Source: Cellulomonas sp. JZ18 | GTDB taxonomy: Bacteria; Actinomycetota; Actinomycetes; Actinomycetales; Cellulomonadaceae | DNA length: 64,000 bases | NCBI RefSeq assembly: GCF_009720485.1 | Contig: NZ_CP045245.1 | Span: 2,232,001 to 2,296,000 of the forward strand | Reading direction: 5' to 3' | Shown: piece after piece, positions 7,833 through 18,608 of the stretch | Position numbering within the stretch: the stretch's first letter is position 1 | Layout of the letters: every line of letters starts with the position of its first letter | Made by a program: the position numbers and the translations under genes | Notes under the pieces: model-generated | What the model saw: the letters and a program-made list of their open reading frames with translations, nothing else | The model's database searches: none | Told to the model about the DNA's origin: nothing

Positions 7833-8812
7833 CGCCGGCGACGGCCGCCGCGCCCGTCGCCGCCGACCCGTCGCCCGAGGCGCTGCACGTCCCGTCGGCG
7901 GGCACGCGGGCGGACGTGCGACGGCGGGCGCTCGGGCTGCTGGCGCTGGCGGTCGCCGTCGCGGTGGTCTGCACGTTCCTCGGGCGCTGGCAGTGGCACC
8001 GGCACGTCGCGCGGTCCGAGGCGATCGCGGTGGTCGAGGCGAACTACGCCGCCGCACCGGTCGACCTCGCGCAGGTCGTGCCCGACCCGTCGGCGCCGCT
8101 GCCGGACGACGACGCCTGGCGGCGGGTGGTCGTCACCGGTCGCTGGCTGGGCGACGCGACCGTGCTGCTGCGCAACCGGCCCGTCGACGGCACGCCCGCG
8201 TACCACGTGCTGGTGCCGCTGCTCGTGACGGACGCCGCGCCGGGAACGTTCGGCCCGCCGGTCGACGCCGGACGCGTCCTCGTGGTCGACCGCGGCTGGG
8301 TGCCGACGGGTGAGGACGGCTCGTCCGGCGTGGACGTGCCGCCGCCGCCCGCCGGCGACGTCGAGGTCACCGTGCGCCTGCGCCCCGGGGAGCAGCCGAG
8401 CGAGCGGGACGCCCCGGCGGGGCAGGTGCACTCCATCGCGCCCGCGCAGGTGGTGGCGGCAGGCGGCGCGGGGGTGCCGGCGGACGCGCAGCCCTACGCC
8501 GCCTACGGCGGGCTGGTCGGCGAGGTCCCCGCGGCCGACACGGAGCTCGGGCCGCTCCCCGCGCCGAGCACCGACCCCGGCTCGCACCTGTCCTACGCGT
8601 TCCAGTGGTGGGTGTTCGCGCTCGGCGGTCTGGTCGCGTTCACCGTCGCCGCGCGCCGGGAGTGGCGCGACGCGCCGCCCGCGGACGCGCCGGACGGCGC
8701 TGCGCGCACCGGCGTCGCACCTCCCTCGCCGGCGCGCCGGCGCCGGGCGCCCGGCCGCGACGAGCGGGACGAGGACGCCGAGATCGACGCCCAGCTCGCC
8801 GACGGCCGCTGA
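7829..8812 (+). CDS. SURF1 family cytochrome oxidase biogenesis protein
   Basis: SURF1 proteins help insert heme a into cytochrome c oxidase. The 327-residue protein has the standard plan: a cytoplasmic start, one transmembrane helix at about residues 32-50 ending FLGRWQWHR, a large extracytoplasmic domain with VTGRWL and LLRNRPVDGTPAYHVLVPL near residues 105-130, and a second helix near residue 255 (YAFQWWVFALGGLVAFTV). The W-Q-W-H-R and R-N-R-x-x-x-G-x-x-x-Y-H motifs are diagnostic. The last 50 residues are charged and low-complexity. GTG 7829 overlaps the preceding stop. Heme A synthase is encoded separately at 23.6 kb. Confidence 0.88.
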   Translation: MTPATAAAPVAADPSPEALHVPSAGTRADVRRRALGLLALAVAVAVVCTFLGRWQWHRHVARSEAIAVVEANYAAAPVDLAQVVPDPSAPLPDDDAWRRVVVTGRWLGDATVLLRNRPVDGTPAYHVLVPLLVTDAAPGTFGPPVDAGRVLVVDRGWVPTGEDGSSGVDVPPPPAGDVEVTVRLRPGEQPSERDAPAGQVHSIAPAQVVAAGGAGVPADAQPYAAYGGLVGEVPAADTELGPLPAPSTDPGSHLSYAFQWWVFALGGLVAFTVAARREWRDAPPADAPDGAARTGVAPPSPARRRRAPGRDERDEDAEIDAQLADGR

Positions 8813-8830
8813 GCGGTCAGACCGGCGCGC

Positions 8831-10429
8831 TCAGGCGAGCGCGATGAGGTCGAGGTAGTCCGGGCCCCACAGGTCCTCGTCGCCGTCCGGCAGCAGCAGC
8901 ACCCGCTCGGGCTCGAGCGCCGCGACCGCGCCCTCGTCGTGGCTCACGAGCACGACCGCGCCCTTGTACCCGCGCAGCGCCGCCAGGATCTCCTCGCGCG
9001 AGGCGGGGTCCAGGTTGTTCGTCGGCTCGTCGAGCAGCAGCACGTTCGCGCTGGAGACGACGAGGGCCGCGAGCGCGAGCCGGGTCTTCTCCCCGCCGGA
9101 CAGCACGCGCGCCGGCTTGTCGGCGTCGTCCCCGGAGAACAGGAACGACCCGAGCACCGAGCGCACCTGGGTGTCGGTGAGGTCGGGGGCGGCCGTGCGC
9201 AGGTTCTCGACCACGGTGCGGCTCAGGTCCAGCGTCTCGTGCTCCTGGGCGTAGTAGCCCAGCTTGAGCCCGTGCCCCGGCTTCACCTCGCCGGTGTCCG
9301 GCTTCTCCAGACCGGCGAGCATCCGCAGCAGCGTCGTCTTGCCGGCGCCGTTGAGACCGAGGACGACGACCTTGCTGCCGCGGTCGATCGCGAGGCTGAC
9401 GTCGGTGAAGACCTCCTGCGAGCCGTACGACTTCGACAGCCCCTCGGCCGTGATCGGCGTGCGGCCGCTCGGTGCCGGGTCGGGGAACCGCAGCCTCGCG
9501 ACCTTGTCGGAGACGCGCACCTCCTCCAGGCCCGACAGCATGCGCTCGGCGCGGCGCGCCATGTTCTGCGCCGCGACGGCCTTGGTCGCCTTGGCGCGCA
9601 TCTTGTCGGCCTGCGCGAGCAGCGCGGCGGCCTTCTTCTCGGCGTTGGCACGCTCCCGGCGGCGGCGCTTCTCGTCCGTCTCGCGCTGCAGCAGGTACGC
9701 GTCCCAGCCCAGGTTGTACTGGTCGAGCTGCGAGCGGTTGGCGTCGAGGTGGAAGACCTTCGTCACCGTGGCGCGCAGCAGCTCGACGTCGTGGCTGATG
9801 ACGAGGAAGCCGCCCGGGTAGTTCTTCAGGTAGTCGCGCAGCCAGACGATCGAGTCGGCGTCGAGGTGGTTCGTCGGCTCGTCCAGCAGGAGGGTCTCCG
9901 CGCCCGAGAAGAGGATGCGCGCGAGCTCGACGCGCCGGCGCTGACCACCGGACAGGGTGCCGAGCTCCTGGCCGAGCACCCGGTCGTCGAGGCCGAGGGC
10001 CGCGGTGATGCGGTGCGCCTCGGACTCCGCCGCGTACCCGCCGGCGGCGGTGAACCGCGCCTCGAGCTTGGTGTAGCGCTCCATCGCGCGCTCGCGCGTC
10101 GCGTCGTCCGTGGACGCCATCGCGCCCTCGGTCTCGCGCATCGCGGCGAGCACGGCGTCGAGGCCGCGCGCCGAGAGCACGCGGTCCATGGACAGCTGGG
10201 TGAGGTCGCCCGAGGCGGGGTCCTGCGGCAGGTAGCCGACGTCCCCGCTGCGGGAGACGGTGCCGCCCGTGGGCTGGCTCTCCCCCGCGAGGGTCTTGGT
10301 CAGGGTGGTCTTGCCGGCGCCGTTGCGGCCGACGAGACCGATCCGGTCGCCCGAGGCGATGCGGAAGGTCGTGGGTTCGAGCAGGACGCGTGCGCCGACG
10401 CGCAGCTCGACGGCCGAGGCGGTGATCAC
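8831..10429 (-). CDS. ABC-F family ATPase
   Basis: Two fused ATP-binding cassettes without membrane segments define an ABC-F protein; the family acts on ribosomes. The 532-residue protein has Walker A GRNGAGKTTL (about 34-43) and signature LSGGQRRRVEL in the first half, then a charged linker (RREREKA-like, around residue 245) and a second Walker A GLNGAGKTTLL near residue 345 with LSGGEKTRLAL. LLLDEPTNHLD and LLLDEPTNNLD are the Walker B regions. I could not tell a housekeeping translation factor from an antibiotic-resistance type. GTG 10429 follows GGAGG by 9 bases, so the longer upstream reading is rejected. It converges with SURF1. Confidence 0.88.
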   Translation of the reverse strand: MITASAVELRVGARVLLEPTTFRIASGDRIGLVGRNGAGKTTLTKTLAGESQPTGGTVSRSGDVGYLPQDPASGDLTQLSMDRVLSARGLDAVLAAMRETEGAMASTDDATRERAMERYTKLEARFTAAGGYAAESEAHRITAALGLDDRVLGQELGTLSGGQRRRVELARILFSGAETLLLDEPTNHLDADSIVWLRDYLKNYPGGFLVISHDVELLRATVTKVFHLDANRSQLDQYNLGWDAYLLQRETDEKRRRRERANAEKKAAALLAQADKMRAKATKAVAAQNMARRAERMLSGLEEVRVSDKVARLRFPDPAPSGRTPITAEGLSKSYGSQEVFTDVSLAIDRGSKVVVLGLNGAGKTTLLRMLAGLEKPDTGEVKPGHGLKLGYYAQEHETLDLSRTVVENLRTAAPDLTDTQVRSVLGSFLFSGDDADKPARVLSGGEKTRLALAALVVSSANVLLLDEPTNNLDPASREEILAALRGYKGAVVLVSHDEGAVAALEPERVLLLPDGDEDLWGPDYLDLIALA

Positions 10430-10486
10430 TGGTGGTTTCCTCCGACGACGCCGGGAGGGATCTGGAGCCCGGCACAAACGCCCAGC

Positions 10487-10492
10487 AGTCTA
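10487..10492 (-). promoter_or_regulatory. -10 box TAGACT for the ABC-F gene
   Basis: TAGACT on the minus strand lies 57 bases upstream of the ABC-F GTG and gives a leader of about 50 bases containing GGAGG. It sits nearly back to back with the bioY promoter box. Confidence 0.4.
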
Positions 10493-10501
10493 CCGAGCCG
10501 C

Positions 10502-10507
10502 TAGCGT
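10502..10507 (+). promoter_or_regulatory. -10 box TAGCGT for bioYMN
   Basis: TAGCGT lies about 115 bases before the bioY ATG, giving a leader of roughly 108 bases. I saw no biotin-repressor-like palindrome in that leader. Confidence 0.35.
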
Positions 10508-10621
10508 GACCAGCGGCCCAGGGGCTGCGGCCGGCACCGGTCGGACGCACCGGGACGACGCGGCGCGGTCCGGGACACCGCCGTCCGGCCAGGACCCGAC
10601 ACTTCCCGCGGAGGGCGAGCC

Positions 10622-11293
10622 ATGTCCAGCGCTTTCGACGACACGACCACCGACGAGGCGACGCGCCCCGCGCGCGCCGGCGAGGACCGCGCCCTGCCCG
10701 CCCCGCCTCCGGGCCGGCGCCCGGCCACGGACGTCGCCCTCGTGGCGACGTTCGCGGCGTTCGTCGCCGCGTGCGCGCTGGTCCCGCCGATCCCCACGGG
10801 GTCCGGCGTGCCGATCACGCTGCAGACGTTCGGCGTGATCCTCGCCGGGCTCGTGCTGGGGCCGCTGCGCGGCTTCCTCGCCGTGGCGCTCTACCTCGTC
10901 GTCGGTCTCGCCGGCGTTCCGGTGTTCGCCGAGCTGACGGGCGGGCTCGGGGTGCTGGGCAAGCCGTCGGTCGGCTACCTGCTGTCGTTCCCGCTGGCCG
11001 CGGCCGTGGCGGGTCTGCTCTCCCGGGTCGCGCTGCGTGCCCCGCTGCGCTGGCGGTGGGCGACGCTCGCCGCCGCGGGGCTCGGCGCGTCGTTCCTCAC
11101 GGTGCACCCGGCCGGCATCGCCGGTCTGATGTGGCGGCTCGGGGTCGACCTGCCCGCCGCGTTCGTCATCGACGTCGTCTACTGGCCCGGCGACGTCGTG
11201 AAGAACCTGCTCGCCGGCGCCGTGACCGTCGCCGTGCTGCGCGCGTACCCCGACCTGCGCCCCGATGCACGGGCTCGAGCGCCGCGGCCGTGA
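10622..11293 (+). CDS. bioY: Biotin transporter substrate-binding component BioY
   Basis: BioY is the membrane S component that captures biotin for an ECF importer. The 223-residue protein has a 38-residue hydrophilic start, then about six membrane helices. The family motif region VPITLQTFGVILAGLVLGPLRG (about residues 62-83) and GVPVFAELTGGLGVLGKPSVGYL (about 99-121) are recognisable BioY blocks. ATG 10622 follows GGAGG with normal spacing. Its stop overlaps the bioM GTG, and bioM overlaps bioN, so the three form one tightly coupled biotin importer. Confidence 0.92.
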   Translation: MSSAFDDTTTDEATRPARAGEDRALPAPPPGRRPATDVALVATFAAFVAACALVPPIPTGSGVPITLQTFGVILAGLVLGPLRGFLAVALYLVVGLAGVPVFAELTGGLGVLGKPSVGYLLSFPLAAAVAGLLSRVALRAPLRWRWATLAAAGLGASFLTVHPAGIAGLMWRLGVDLPAAFVIDVVYWPGDVVKNLLAGAVTVAVLRAYPDLRPDARARAPRP

Positions 11294-12051
11294 TCACGCT
11301 CGAGGACGTCGAGGTCACGGCCTGGACGTCCGACCCCGACGGCGGCCCGGACCGGCTGGTGCGGCTGCTCGGCCCCGTGTCCCTGGAGCTCGCGGAGCGG
11401 CGCGTCGCCGTGGTGGGGGCGAACGGGTCGGGCAAGTCCACGCTCGCCCGGCTGCTCAACGGGCTCGTGCTGCCGTCGGCCGGGCGGGTGCTCGTCGACG
11501 GGCTCGACACCGCGTCGGACGGCGCGGCGGTGCGTCGGCGCGTCGGCTTCGTCTTCACCGACCCCGACGCGCAGATCGTCATGCCGACGCCCGTCGAGGA
11601 CGTGGCGCTCTCGCTGCGGCGCGCGGTGCCCGACGCGGCCACGCGCACCGCGCGGGCGCTGGAGGTGCTCGAGCGGTTCGGGCTCGCCGAGCGCGCGCAC
11701 GTGCCCGTGCACTCCCTGTCCGGCGGGCAGCGGCAGCTGCTCGCGCTCGCCGCCGTGCTCGCGACCGAGCCGGCCGTGCTCGTGTGCGACGAGCCGACGA
11801 CGCTGCTCGACCTGCGGTGGCGCACGCGGGTCGACGACCTGCTGCAGTCGCTCGACCAGCAGGTCGTCGTCGTCACGCACGACCTGGAGGCGGCCGCGCG
11901 CGCCGACCGGGTGCTCGTGGTGGATCAGGGCGTCGTCGTCGCGGACGGCCCGCCCGGCCCGGCCCTCGCCCGGTACCGCACGCTCATGACCGGGACGAGC
12001 ACCGCGGCCGGAGCGGCGGGTGCCGCGTCGCTCCGGCGGGGACCGGCGTGA
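11290..12051 (+). CDS. bioM: ECF transporter ATPase BioM
   Basis: This is the ATP-binding component of the biotin importer. In the 253-residue protein Walker A is GANGSGKSTLARLLNG near residue 45, the Q-loop lies in VGFVFTDPDAQIV, the signature is LSGGQRQLLAL near residue 145, and Walker B is AVLVCDEPTTLLDL. The F-x-D-P-x-x-Q segment is the type seen in CbiO/BioM ECF ATPases. It starts at GTG 11290, overlapping the bioY stop by the GTGA arrangement. Only one ATPase gene is present, so the module probably uses a BioM homodimer. Confidence 0.9.
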   Translation: MITLEDVEVTAWTSDPDGGPDRLVRLLGPVSLELAERRVAVVGANGSGKSTLARLLNGLVLPSAGRVLVDGLDTASDGAAVRRRVGFVFTDPDAQIVMPTPVEDVALSLRRAVPDAATRTARALEVLERFGLAERAHVPVHSLSGGQRQLLALAAVLATEPAVLVCDEPTTLLDLRWRTRVDDLLQSLDQQVVVVTHDLEAAARADRVLVVDQGVVVADGPPGPALARYRTLMTGTSTAAGAAGAASLRRGPA

Positions 12052-12752
12052 GCCTGAGCACCTCGCGCCGGGGCGAGCCGCCGGCGCGCGCGCCCGAGGC
12101 CCGGCGTCGACGGGTCGGCGCGGGGCGTCCGGTCCGCGCCCCCTGGGCGGGCCCGCTGGGGCTGTACCACCCCGGGCGCACCCTCCTGCACCGCGCGCCG
12201 GTCGGCGTGAAGCTGCTCGGTCTCGCCGCCGGGAGCCTCGCGGTCGTGCTCGTGCGCGGCGTGGTCGCCGCGCTCGTCGGGCTCGCCGCCGTCGTCGCGC
12301 TCACCGCGCTCGCACGCGTCCCGTGGCACCGCGCGACCCGCGGCCTGCTGCCCGTCGTGCTCACGGCCGTCGTGCTCGGTGCCTACCAGACGTGGGTCGG
12401 CGACCCGGCGCGGGGCGTCGAGGCCGCGGTCGACCTGCTCGTGCTCGTCCTCGCCGGCAGCCTGGTGACCGCGACCACGCGCGCCGACGACCTGCTCGCC
12501 GCCGTCGCCCGCACGGCGCGGCCCCTGCGCCACGTCGGGCTCCCGCCGGCGACCGTGGGCCTCGCCGTCGGGCTCTTCCTGCGCACCGTTCCCGTGCTCG
12601 TGCACACGGTGACCGAGACGCGCGACGCGGCGCGCGCCCGCGGGCTCGAGCGCGACCCGCGCGCGCTCGTCGTGCCCGCGGCCGTGCGGATGGTGGGGCA
12701 CGCCCGCTCGACCGGTGACGCGCTCGCCGCACGGGGACTCGGAGACGACTGA
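12048..12752 (+). CDS. bioN: ECF transporter transmembrane protein BioN
   Basis: BioN couples the ATPase to BioY. The 234-residue protein has a basic N-terminus of about 45 residues, then GLYHPGRTLLHRAPVGVKLL, the usual opening of CbiQ/BioN family proteins, and four to five hydrophobic helices. The coupling-helix Ala-Arg-Gly motifs appear as DAARARGLERDP near residue 200 and DALAARGLGDD at the very end. The start is GTG 12048, overlapping the bioM stop. It closes the bioYMN operon; no strong terminator is visible in the 145 bases that follow. Confidence 0.88.
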   Translation: MSLSTSRRGEPPARAPEARRRRVGAGRPVRAPWAGPLGLYHPGRTLLHRAPVGVKLLGLAAGSLAVVLVRGVVAALVGLAAVVALTALARVPWHRATRGLLPVVLTAVVLGAYQTWVGDPARGVEAAVDLLVLVLAGSLVTATTRADDLLAAVARTARPLRHVGLPPATVGLAVGLFLRTVPVLVHTVTETRDAARARGLERDPRALVVPAAVRMVGHARSTGDALAARGLGDD

Positions 12753-12885
12753 CGGACGACGCGCTCGTCGTCGTCGCGGCGTGGTGGTGCCTCTCTCCGC
12801 GCGCTGGGGCAGGCGTCCGGCCACCGGTCCTGGACGGCCGACCAGGACCGCACCCGCTCGCCGGGCGCGCACGTCGCGCCCGGTC

Positions 12886-12891
12886 TAGCGT
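12886..12891 (+). promoter_or_regulatory. -10 box TAGCGT for the zinc metallopeptidase gene (leaderless)
   Basis: TAGCGT ends 6 bases before GTG 12898, repeating the geometry seen at several other genes here. Confidence 0.45.
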
Positions 12892-12897
12892 GACCGC

Positions 12898-13776
12898 GTG
12901 ACGTTCAGCGAGGGTGGTCGGTTCGAGGGTGGGCGCGTGCGTCGGCGCACGGGCGGGCGGACCGCGGCGGTCGGCGGCGGCGGTCTCGTCGGCGTCATCG
13001 CCCTCGCGATCTACCTGTTCACCGGCCAGGACGTCTCGCCGCTCCTCGGCGGCGCGGCGGACGGCGGCCAGGGCGGCACCGTGTCGGAGGTCGGGGGGTG
13101 CACCGCCGAGGAGGCGAACGCGGACCCGACGTGCCGGTTCTCCGCCACGCTGCAGGCGCTGGACGCCTACTGGTCCCAGACGCTGCCCGCCGCGGGCGCG
13201 CAGTGGACGCAGCCGCCGGGTGAGGCGTTCGAGGGCGGCGCACCGACCGGGTGCGGTGCCGCCTCGGCGTCGACGGGCCCGTTCTACTGCCCGGCGGACC
13301 AGACGATCTACCTCGACCTCGGCTTCTTCCAGGTGCTGCAGTCGCAGTTCGGCGCGCAGGGCGGGCCGCTCGCCGAGATGTACGTGTACGCCCACGAGTA
13401 CGGCCACCACGTGCAGAACCTCACGGGCGTGTTCGCCTCCGCCGACCGCAGCGGCGGCGGCGCCGAGTCCGACTCGGTCCGCGTCGAGCTCCAGGCGGAC
13501 TGCTACGCGGGCATGTGGGCACGTGACGCGACGCAGCGGGTCGACCCGGACACCGGCGTCACGTTCCTCGAGCCGATCACACGCGAGCAGCTGGCGAGCG
13601 CGCTCGACGCCGCCGCCGCGGTCGGCGACGACCACATCCAGCAGCAGTCGGGCGGTGCCGTGAACCCCGACACGTGGACGCACGGCTCGAGCGAGCAGCG
13701 CCAGCGCTGGTTCACGATCGGCTACGAGCAGGGCTCGCTGGAGGCGTGCGACACGTTCGCCGTCGACACGCTCTGA
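12898..13776 (+). CDS. Neutral zinc metallopeptidase, YpfJ family
   Basis: The 292-residue protein has a short basic N-terminus, one membrane helix at about residues 28-42 (GGLVGVIALAIYLF) and an external domain with the zinc motif HEYGHH near residue 165. The third ligand is probably the Glu in VRVELQADCYAGMWA about 38 residues later. Two Cys pairs (near 68/80 and 118/128) could form disulfides. This is the layout of the YpfJ/KPN_02809 neutral zinc metallopeptidase family, whose substrates are unknown. GTG 12898 follows a TAGCGT box. It converges on the suf cluster across a strong terminator. Confidence 0.87.
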   Translation: MTFSEGGRFEGGRVRRRTGGRTAAVGGGGLVGVIALAIYLFTGQDVSPLLGGAADGGQGGTVSEVGGCTAEEANADPTCRFSATLQALDAYWSQTLPAAGAQWTQPPGEAFEGGAPTGCGAASASTGPFYCPADQTIYLDLGFFQVLQSQFGAQGGPLAEMYVYAHEYGHHVQNLTGVFASADRSGGGAESDSVRVELQADCYAGMWARDATQRVDPDTGVTFLEPITREQLASALDAAAAVGDDHIQQQSGGAVNPDTWTHGSSEQRQRWFTIGYEQGSLEACDTFAVDTL

Positions 13777-13824
13777 CGGCGGCACGCTCTCACGGCTGCA
13801 CCCGCGCACCGACCCCGGGTGCGC

Positions 13825-13860
13825 CGACGGCCCGGCCCCCGCGCGGGGACCGGGCCGTCG
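13825..13860. terminator. Bidirectional terminator between the metallopeptidase gene and the suf operon
   Basis: Eleven-base arms (CGACGGCCCGG at 13825-13835 and its complement at 13850-13860) extend inward by CCCC/GGGG with one bulged A. It lies between two convergent stop codons. Confidence 0.7.
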
Positions 13861-13874
13861 TGGCACGCGGTGCG

Positions 13875-14270
13875 TCAGATGTTGAACCCGAGGGCCCGCA
13901 TCTGCTCACGACCGTCGTCGGTGATCTTCTCGGGGCCCCACGGCGGCATCCACACCCAGTTGATGCGGAAGCCGTCGACGATCCCGTCGAGCGCCTGGGC
14001 CGACTGGTCCTCGATGACGTCGGTGAGCGGGCAGGCTGCCGACGTCAGCGTCATGTCGATGACCGCGGTGTTGTCGCCGTCGATCGCGACGCCGTAGACG
14101 AGGCCGAGGTCGACGACGTTGATGCCGAGCTCGGGGTCGACGACGTCGCGCAGCGCCTCCTCGACGTCGGCGACGTTCGCCGGCGCGGACGCGGGTGCGG
14201 CGGCCGCAGCCACCGGGGCGGCGTCGGGCGCCGTCGCCGGCGCGGGGCTGGTGGTCTCTTCGGTGGTCAT
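13875..14270 (-). CDS. sufT: MIP18/DUF59 iron-sulfur assembly factor SufT
   Basis: A 131-residue DUF59 protein, the group that helps mature Fe-S proteins. After an Ala/Pro-rich N-terminal extension of about 33 residues, the domain begins VEEALRDVVDPELGINVVDLGLVYG, the DUF59 signature. Near residue 83 is TLTSAACPLTDVIEDQ, with the conserved Cys. A WVWMPPWGPEKI segment precedes the end. ATG 14270 follows GGAGG and overlaps the sufU stop, so the longer upstream reading is not used. As last gene of the suf operon and next to a terminator, it is very likely transcribed with sufBDCSU. Confidence 0.9.
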   Translation of the reverse strand: MTTEETTSPAPATAPDAAPVAAAAAPASAPANVADVEEALRDVVDPELGINVVDLGLVYGVAIDGDNTAVIDMTLTSAACPLTDVIEDQSAQALDGIVDGFRINWVWMPPWGPEKITDDGREQMRALGFNI

Positions 14271-14754
14271 GCGTCCTCCCGGGCGCGTGCGCCGGACGTG
14301 ATGAGGGCGTCGGACAGGGCGGTCCACCCGAGCAGCGCGCACTTCACGCGTGCCGAGAACCGCCCGACGCCCGTGAAGGCGGTGGCGTCGCCGAGCAGGT
14401 CCTCGGCGTGCTCGTCGTCGAGACCGGCGCCCTTGGACTGCATGAGCGCGCGGAACGTGGCGGCGAGCTCGTCGACGCCCGCGAGGTCCTTGTCGACGAC
14501 GAGGTCGTGCAGCACCGAGACGGAGGCCTGCGAGATGCTGCAGCCCTGCCCCTCCCAGCGCACGTCGCGCACGACGCCGGCGTCGTCGAGGTCGACCTGC
14601 AGGGTCACCTCGTCACCGCACGTCGGGTTCACCTGGTGCGACTCCCCCGTCACCGCGGCGGCGTCGCCCGCGGCGCCCAGCCCCCGCCCGTGCGGGAACT
14701 TGGCGTGGTCCAGGATGACCTGCTGGTACAGCTGCTCCATCGATCCGGTGCTCA

Positions 14755-14755
<1 letters not shown>
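14267..14755 (-). CDS. sufU: SufU sulfur-transfer/scaffold protein
   Basis: SufU accepts persulfide sulfur from SufS in Gram-positive SUF systems. The 162-residue protein has the three expected Cys at about residues 46 (NPTCGDE), 72 (GQGCSIS) and 139 (VKCALLGW), with the Asp of the zinc site directly after the first Cys. These are the ligands of the SufU zinc site. It starts at ATG 14755, overlapping the sufS stop (TGATG), and its own stop overlaps the sufT start. Confidence 0.93.
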
Positions 14756-16960
<2,205 letters not shown>

Positions 16961-16980
16961 CTCGGGGTACTCCTCGGGGT

Positions 16981-17313
16981 TCAGAGCGGGGCGTCGACGT
17001 CGACGAGCACGCGCTCGCCGTCGACGGTCACGGGGTAGACGGGGACGGGACGGACGGCCGGCGGCGACAGCGGCTTGCCGCTGCGCAGGTCGAACCGCGA
17101 CCCGTGCAGCCAGCACTCGACCGTGCAGTCCTCGACCTCGCCCTCGGAGAGGGAGACGGCGCCGTGCGAGCACACGTCGCTGATGGCGTGCCACTCGCCG
17201 GCCTCGTCGCGCACGACGGCGACCTCGACGGGTCCCGTCTCGCCCTCGAGCTCGACGCGCAGCGTCCCGGCGACGGGCACGTCGTCGGTCATGCAGGCCA
17301 GCTGAGCGGTCAT
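16981..17313 (-). CDS. Rieske-type 2Fe-2S ferredoxin in the suf operon
   Basis: This 110-residue protein is a stand-alone Rieske domain. The cluster ligands are C48-x-H50 (DVCSHG) and C67-x2-H70 (CWLHGS), and the ..GSRFDLRSG.. stretch after them is typical of ferredoxin components of non-heme oxygenases. In many actinobacterial suf operons a gene of this type lies between sufD and sufC; it could supply electrons for cluster assembly, but that role is inferred from position. The ATG at 17313 overlaps the sufD stop (ATGA). Confidence 0.88.
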   Translation of the reverse strand: MTAQLACMTDDVPVAGTLRVELEGETGPVEVAVVRDEAGEWHAISDVCSHGAVSLSEGEVEDCTVECWLHGSRFDLRSGKPLSPPAVRPVPVYPVTVDGERVLVDVDAPL

Positions 17314-18608
17314 GCCTCGTCCGCCGGCGCCACCGCCACGGACTCCTCGACCCGCGGGGTGCCGAGGATCTCGCTCATCGACTTCTCGAGCTCGGCCTCG
17401 ATCGAGGCGATGAGGCGCTCCTCGACCTCGGGCACGCCGATCTCGTGGATGAGCTCGGCGAAGAACCCGCGCACGACCAGGCGGCGCGCGTCGGCCTCGG
17501 GGATGCCCCGGGCGCGCAGGTAGAAGAGCTGCTCGTCGTCGAAGCGGCCGGTCGCGCTCGCGTGGCCGGCGCCCTCGATGACACCCGTCTCGATCTCCAG
17601 GTTCGGGACCGAGTCCGCCCGGGCGCCGTCCGTGAGGACGAGGTTGCGGTTGAGCTCGTAGGTGTCGGTGCCCTCGGCCGCCGCGCGGATGAGGACGTCG
17701 CCCACCCACACGGTGTGCGCGCCGGCGCCCTGCAGCGCGCCCTTGTACGTCACGCGCGAGGTGCAGCTGGGCACCGCGTGGTCGACGAACAGACGGTGCT
17801 CCTGGTGCTGCTCCGCGTCCGCGAAGTACGCGCCCAGCATCGTGACGGACGCGCCCTCGCCGACGAACTCGGCGTCGGGCGTGACGCGCACGACGTCGCC
17901 GCCGAGCGTGACCACGATGTGCTTGACGGACGCGTCGCGGCCGACGCGCAGGCGGTGGCTGGACGCGTGCACGGTGCCCTCGGCCCAGTCCTGCACGGAC
18001 ACGACCGTGAGGTGCGCGCCGTCCTCCGCGACGATCTCGACCGTCTCGGTGAGGTTCGCGTGGCCCACGTGGTCGATGACGACGACGCCCTGCGAGAGCG
18101 GCTCGGCGTGCACGAGCAGGTGCGTCGCCGTCGGCTCGGCGGCGATCCCCTCGCTCGCCGACCCCTCGACGACCACGGACGTGACCTTCGACGAGACCGA
18201 CTCGCGGGGCAGCGTCACGACCGTCGAGCGCTCGAAGGACGCCCACGAGGTCGCGGCCGTGCGGTCGCCGGGGCGGCCCGCGGTGCCCAGGCGGGCGTCG
18301 TCGCGCTCGACGATCTCGACGCGCGCCTCGGGCGCCTCGACGACCGTCGTCAGGACGCCGTGACCGGACAGGACGCCGTCCGTCGCCGCGCCGAACAGCG
18401 GCGCGAACCGGTCGACGGGCGCGAACCGCCACTCCTCCTCCCGGCCCGTGGGGACCGGGAAGTCGGCGACGTCGAAGCTCGTCCGGCGCGCGGCGCGCGA
18501 CGACTCCGGGACGGTGCCCACGCCGTGGCTGTGGGCACCGTCGGCGACGGCGCGCGAGTGGTCGGTCGAGAGGCCGACGCCGGCGCCCTCGTTCGTGGTG
18601 GTCGTCAT
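17310..18608 (-). CDS. sufD: Fe-S assembly protein SufD
   Basis: SufD pairs with SufB in the SufBC2D scaffold. The 432-residue protein has a divergent N-terminal domain including GREEEWRFAPVDRFAPLF near residue 55, a central beta-helix, and the C-terminal SufB/SufD core with LVLTDGARADSVPNLEIET and GHASATGRFDDEQLFYLRARG near residues 330-370. The conserved catalytic-like His appears in GAGHASA. Its C-terminus has a longer acidic tail than usual. It starts at ATG 18608, overlapping the sufB stop (TGATG). Confidence 0.93.
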   Translation of the reverse strand: MTTTTNEGAGVGLSTDHSRAVADGAHSHGVGTVPESSRAARRTSFDVADFPVPTGREEEWRFAPVDRFAPLFGAATDGVLSGHGVLTTVVEAPEARVEIVERDDARLGTAGRPGDRTAATSWASFERSTVVTLPRESVSSKVTSVVVEGSASEGIAAEPTATHLLVHAEPLSQGVVVIDHVGHANLTETVEIVAEDGAHLTVVSVQDWAEGTVHASSHRLRVGRDASVKHIVVTLGGDVVRVTPDAEFVGEGASVTMLGAYFADAEQHQEHRLFVDHAVPSCTSRVTYKGALQGAGAHTVWVGDVLIRAAAEGTDTYELNRNLVLTDGARADSVPNLEIETGVIEGAGHASATGRFDDEQLFYLRARGIPEADARRLVVRGFFAELIHEIGVPEVEERLIASIEAELEKSMSEILGTPRVEESVAVAPADEA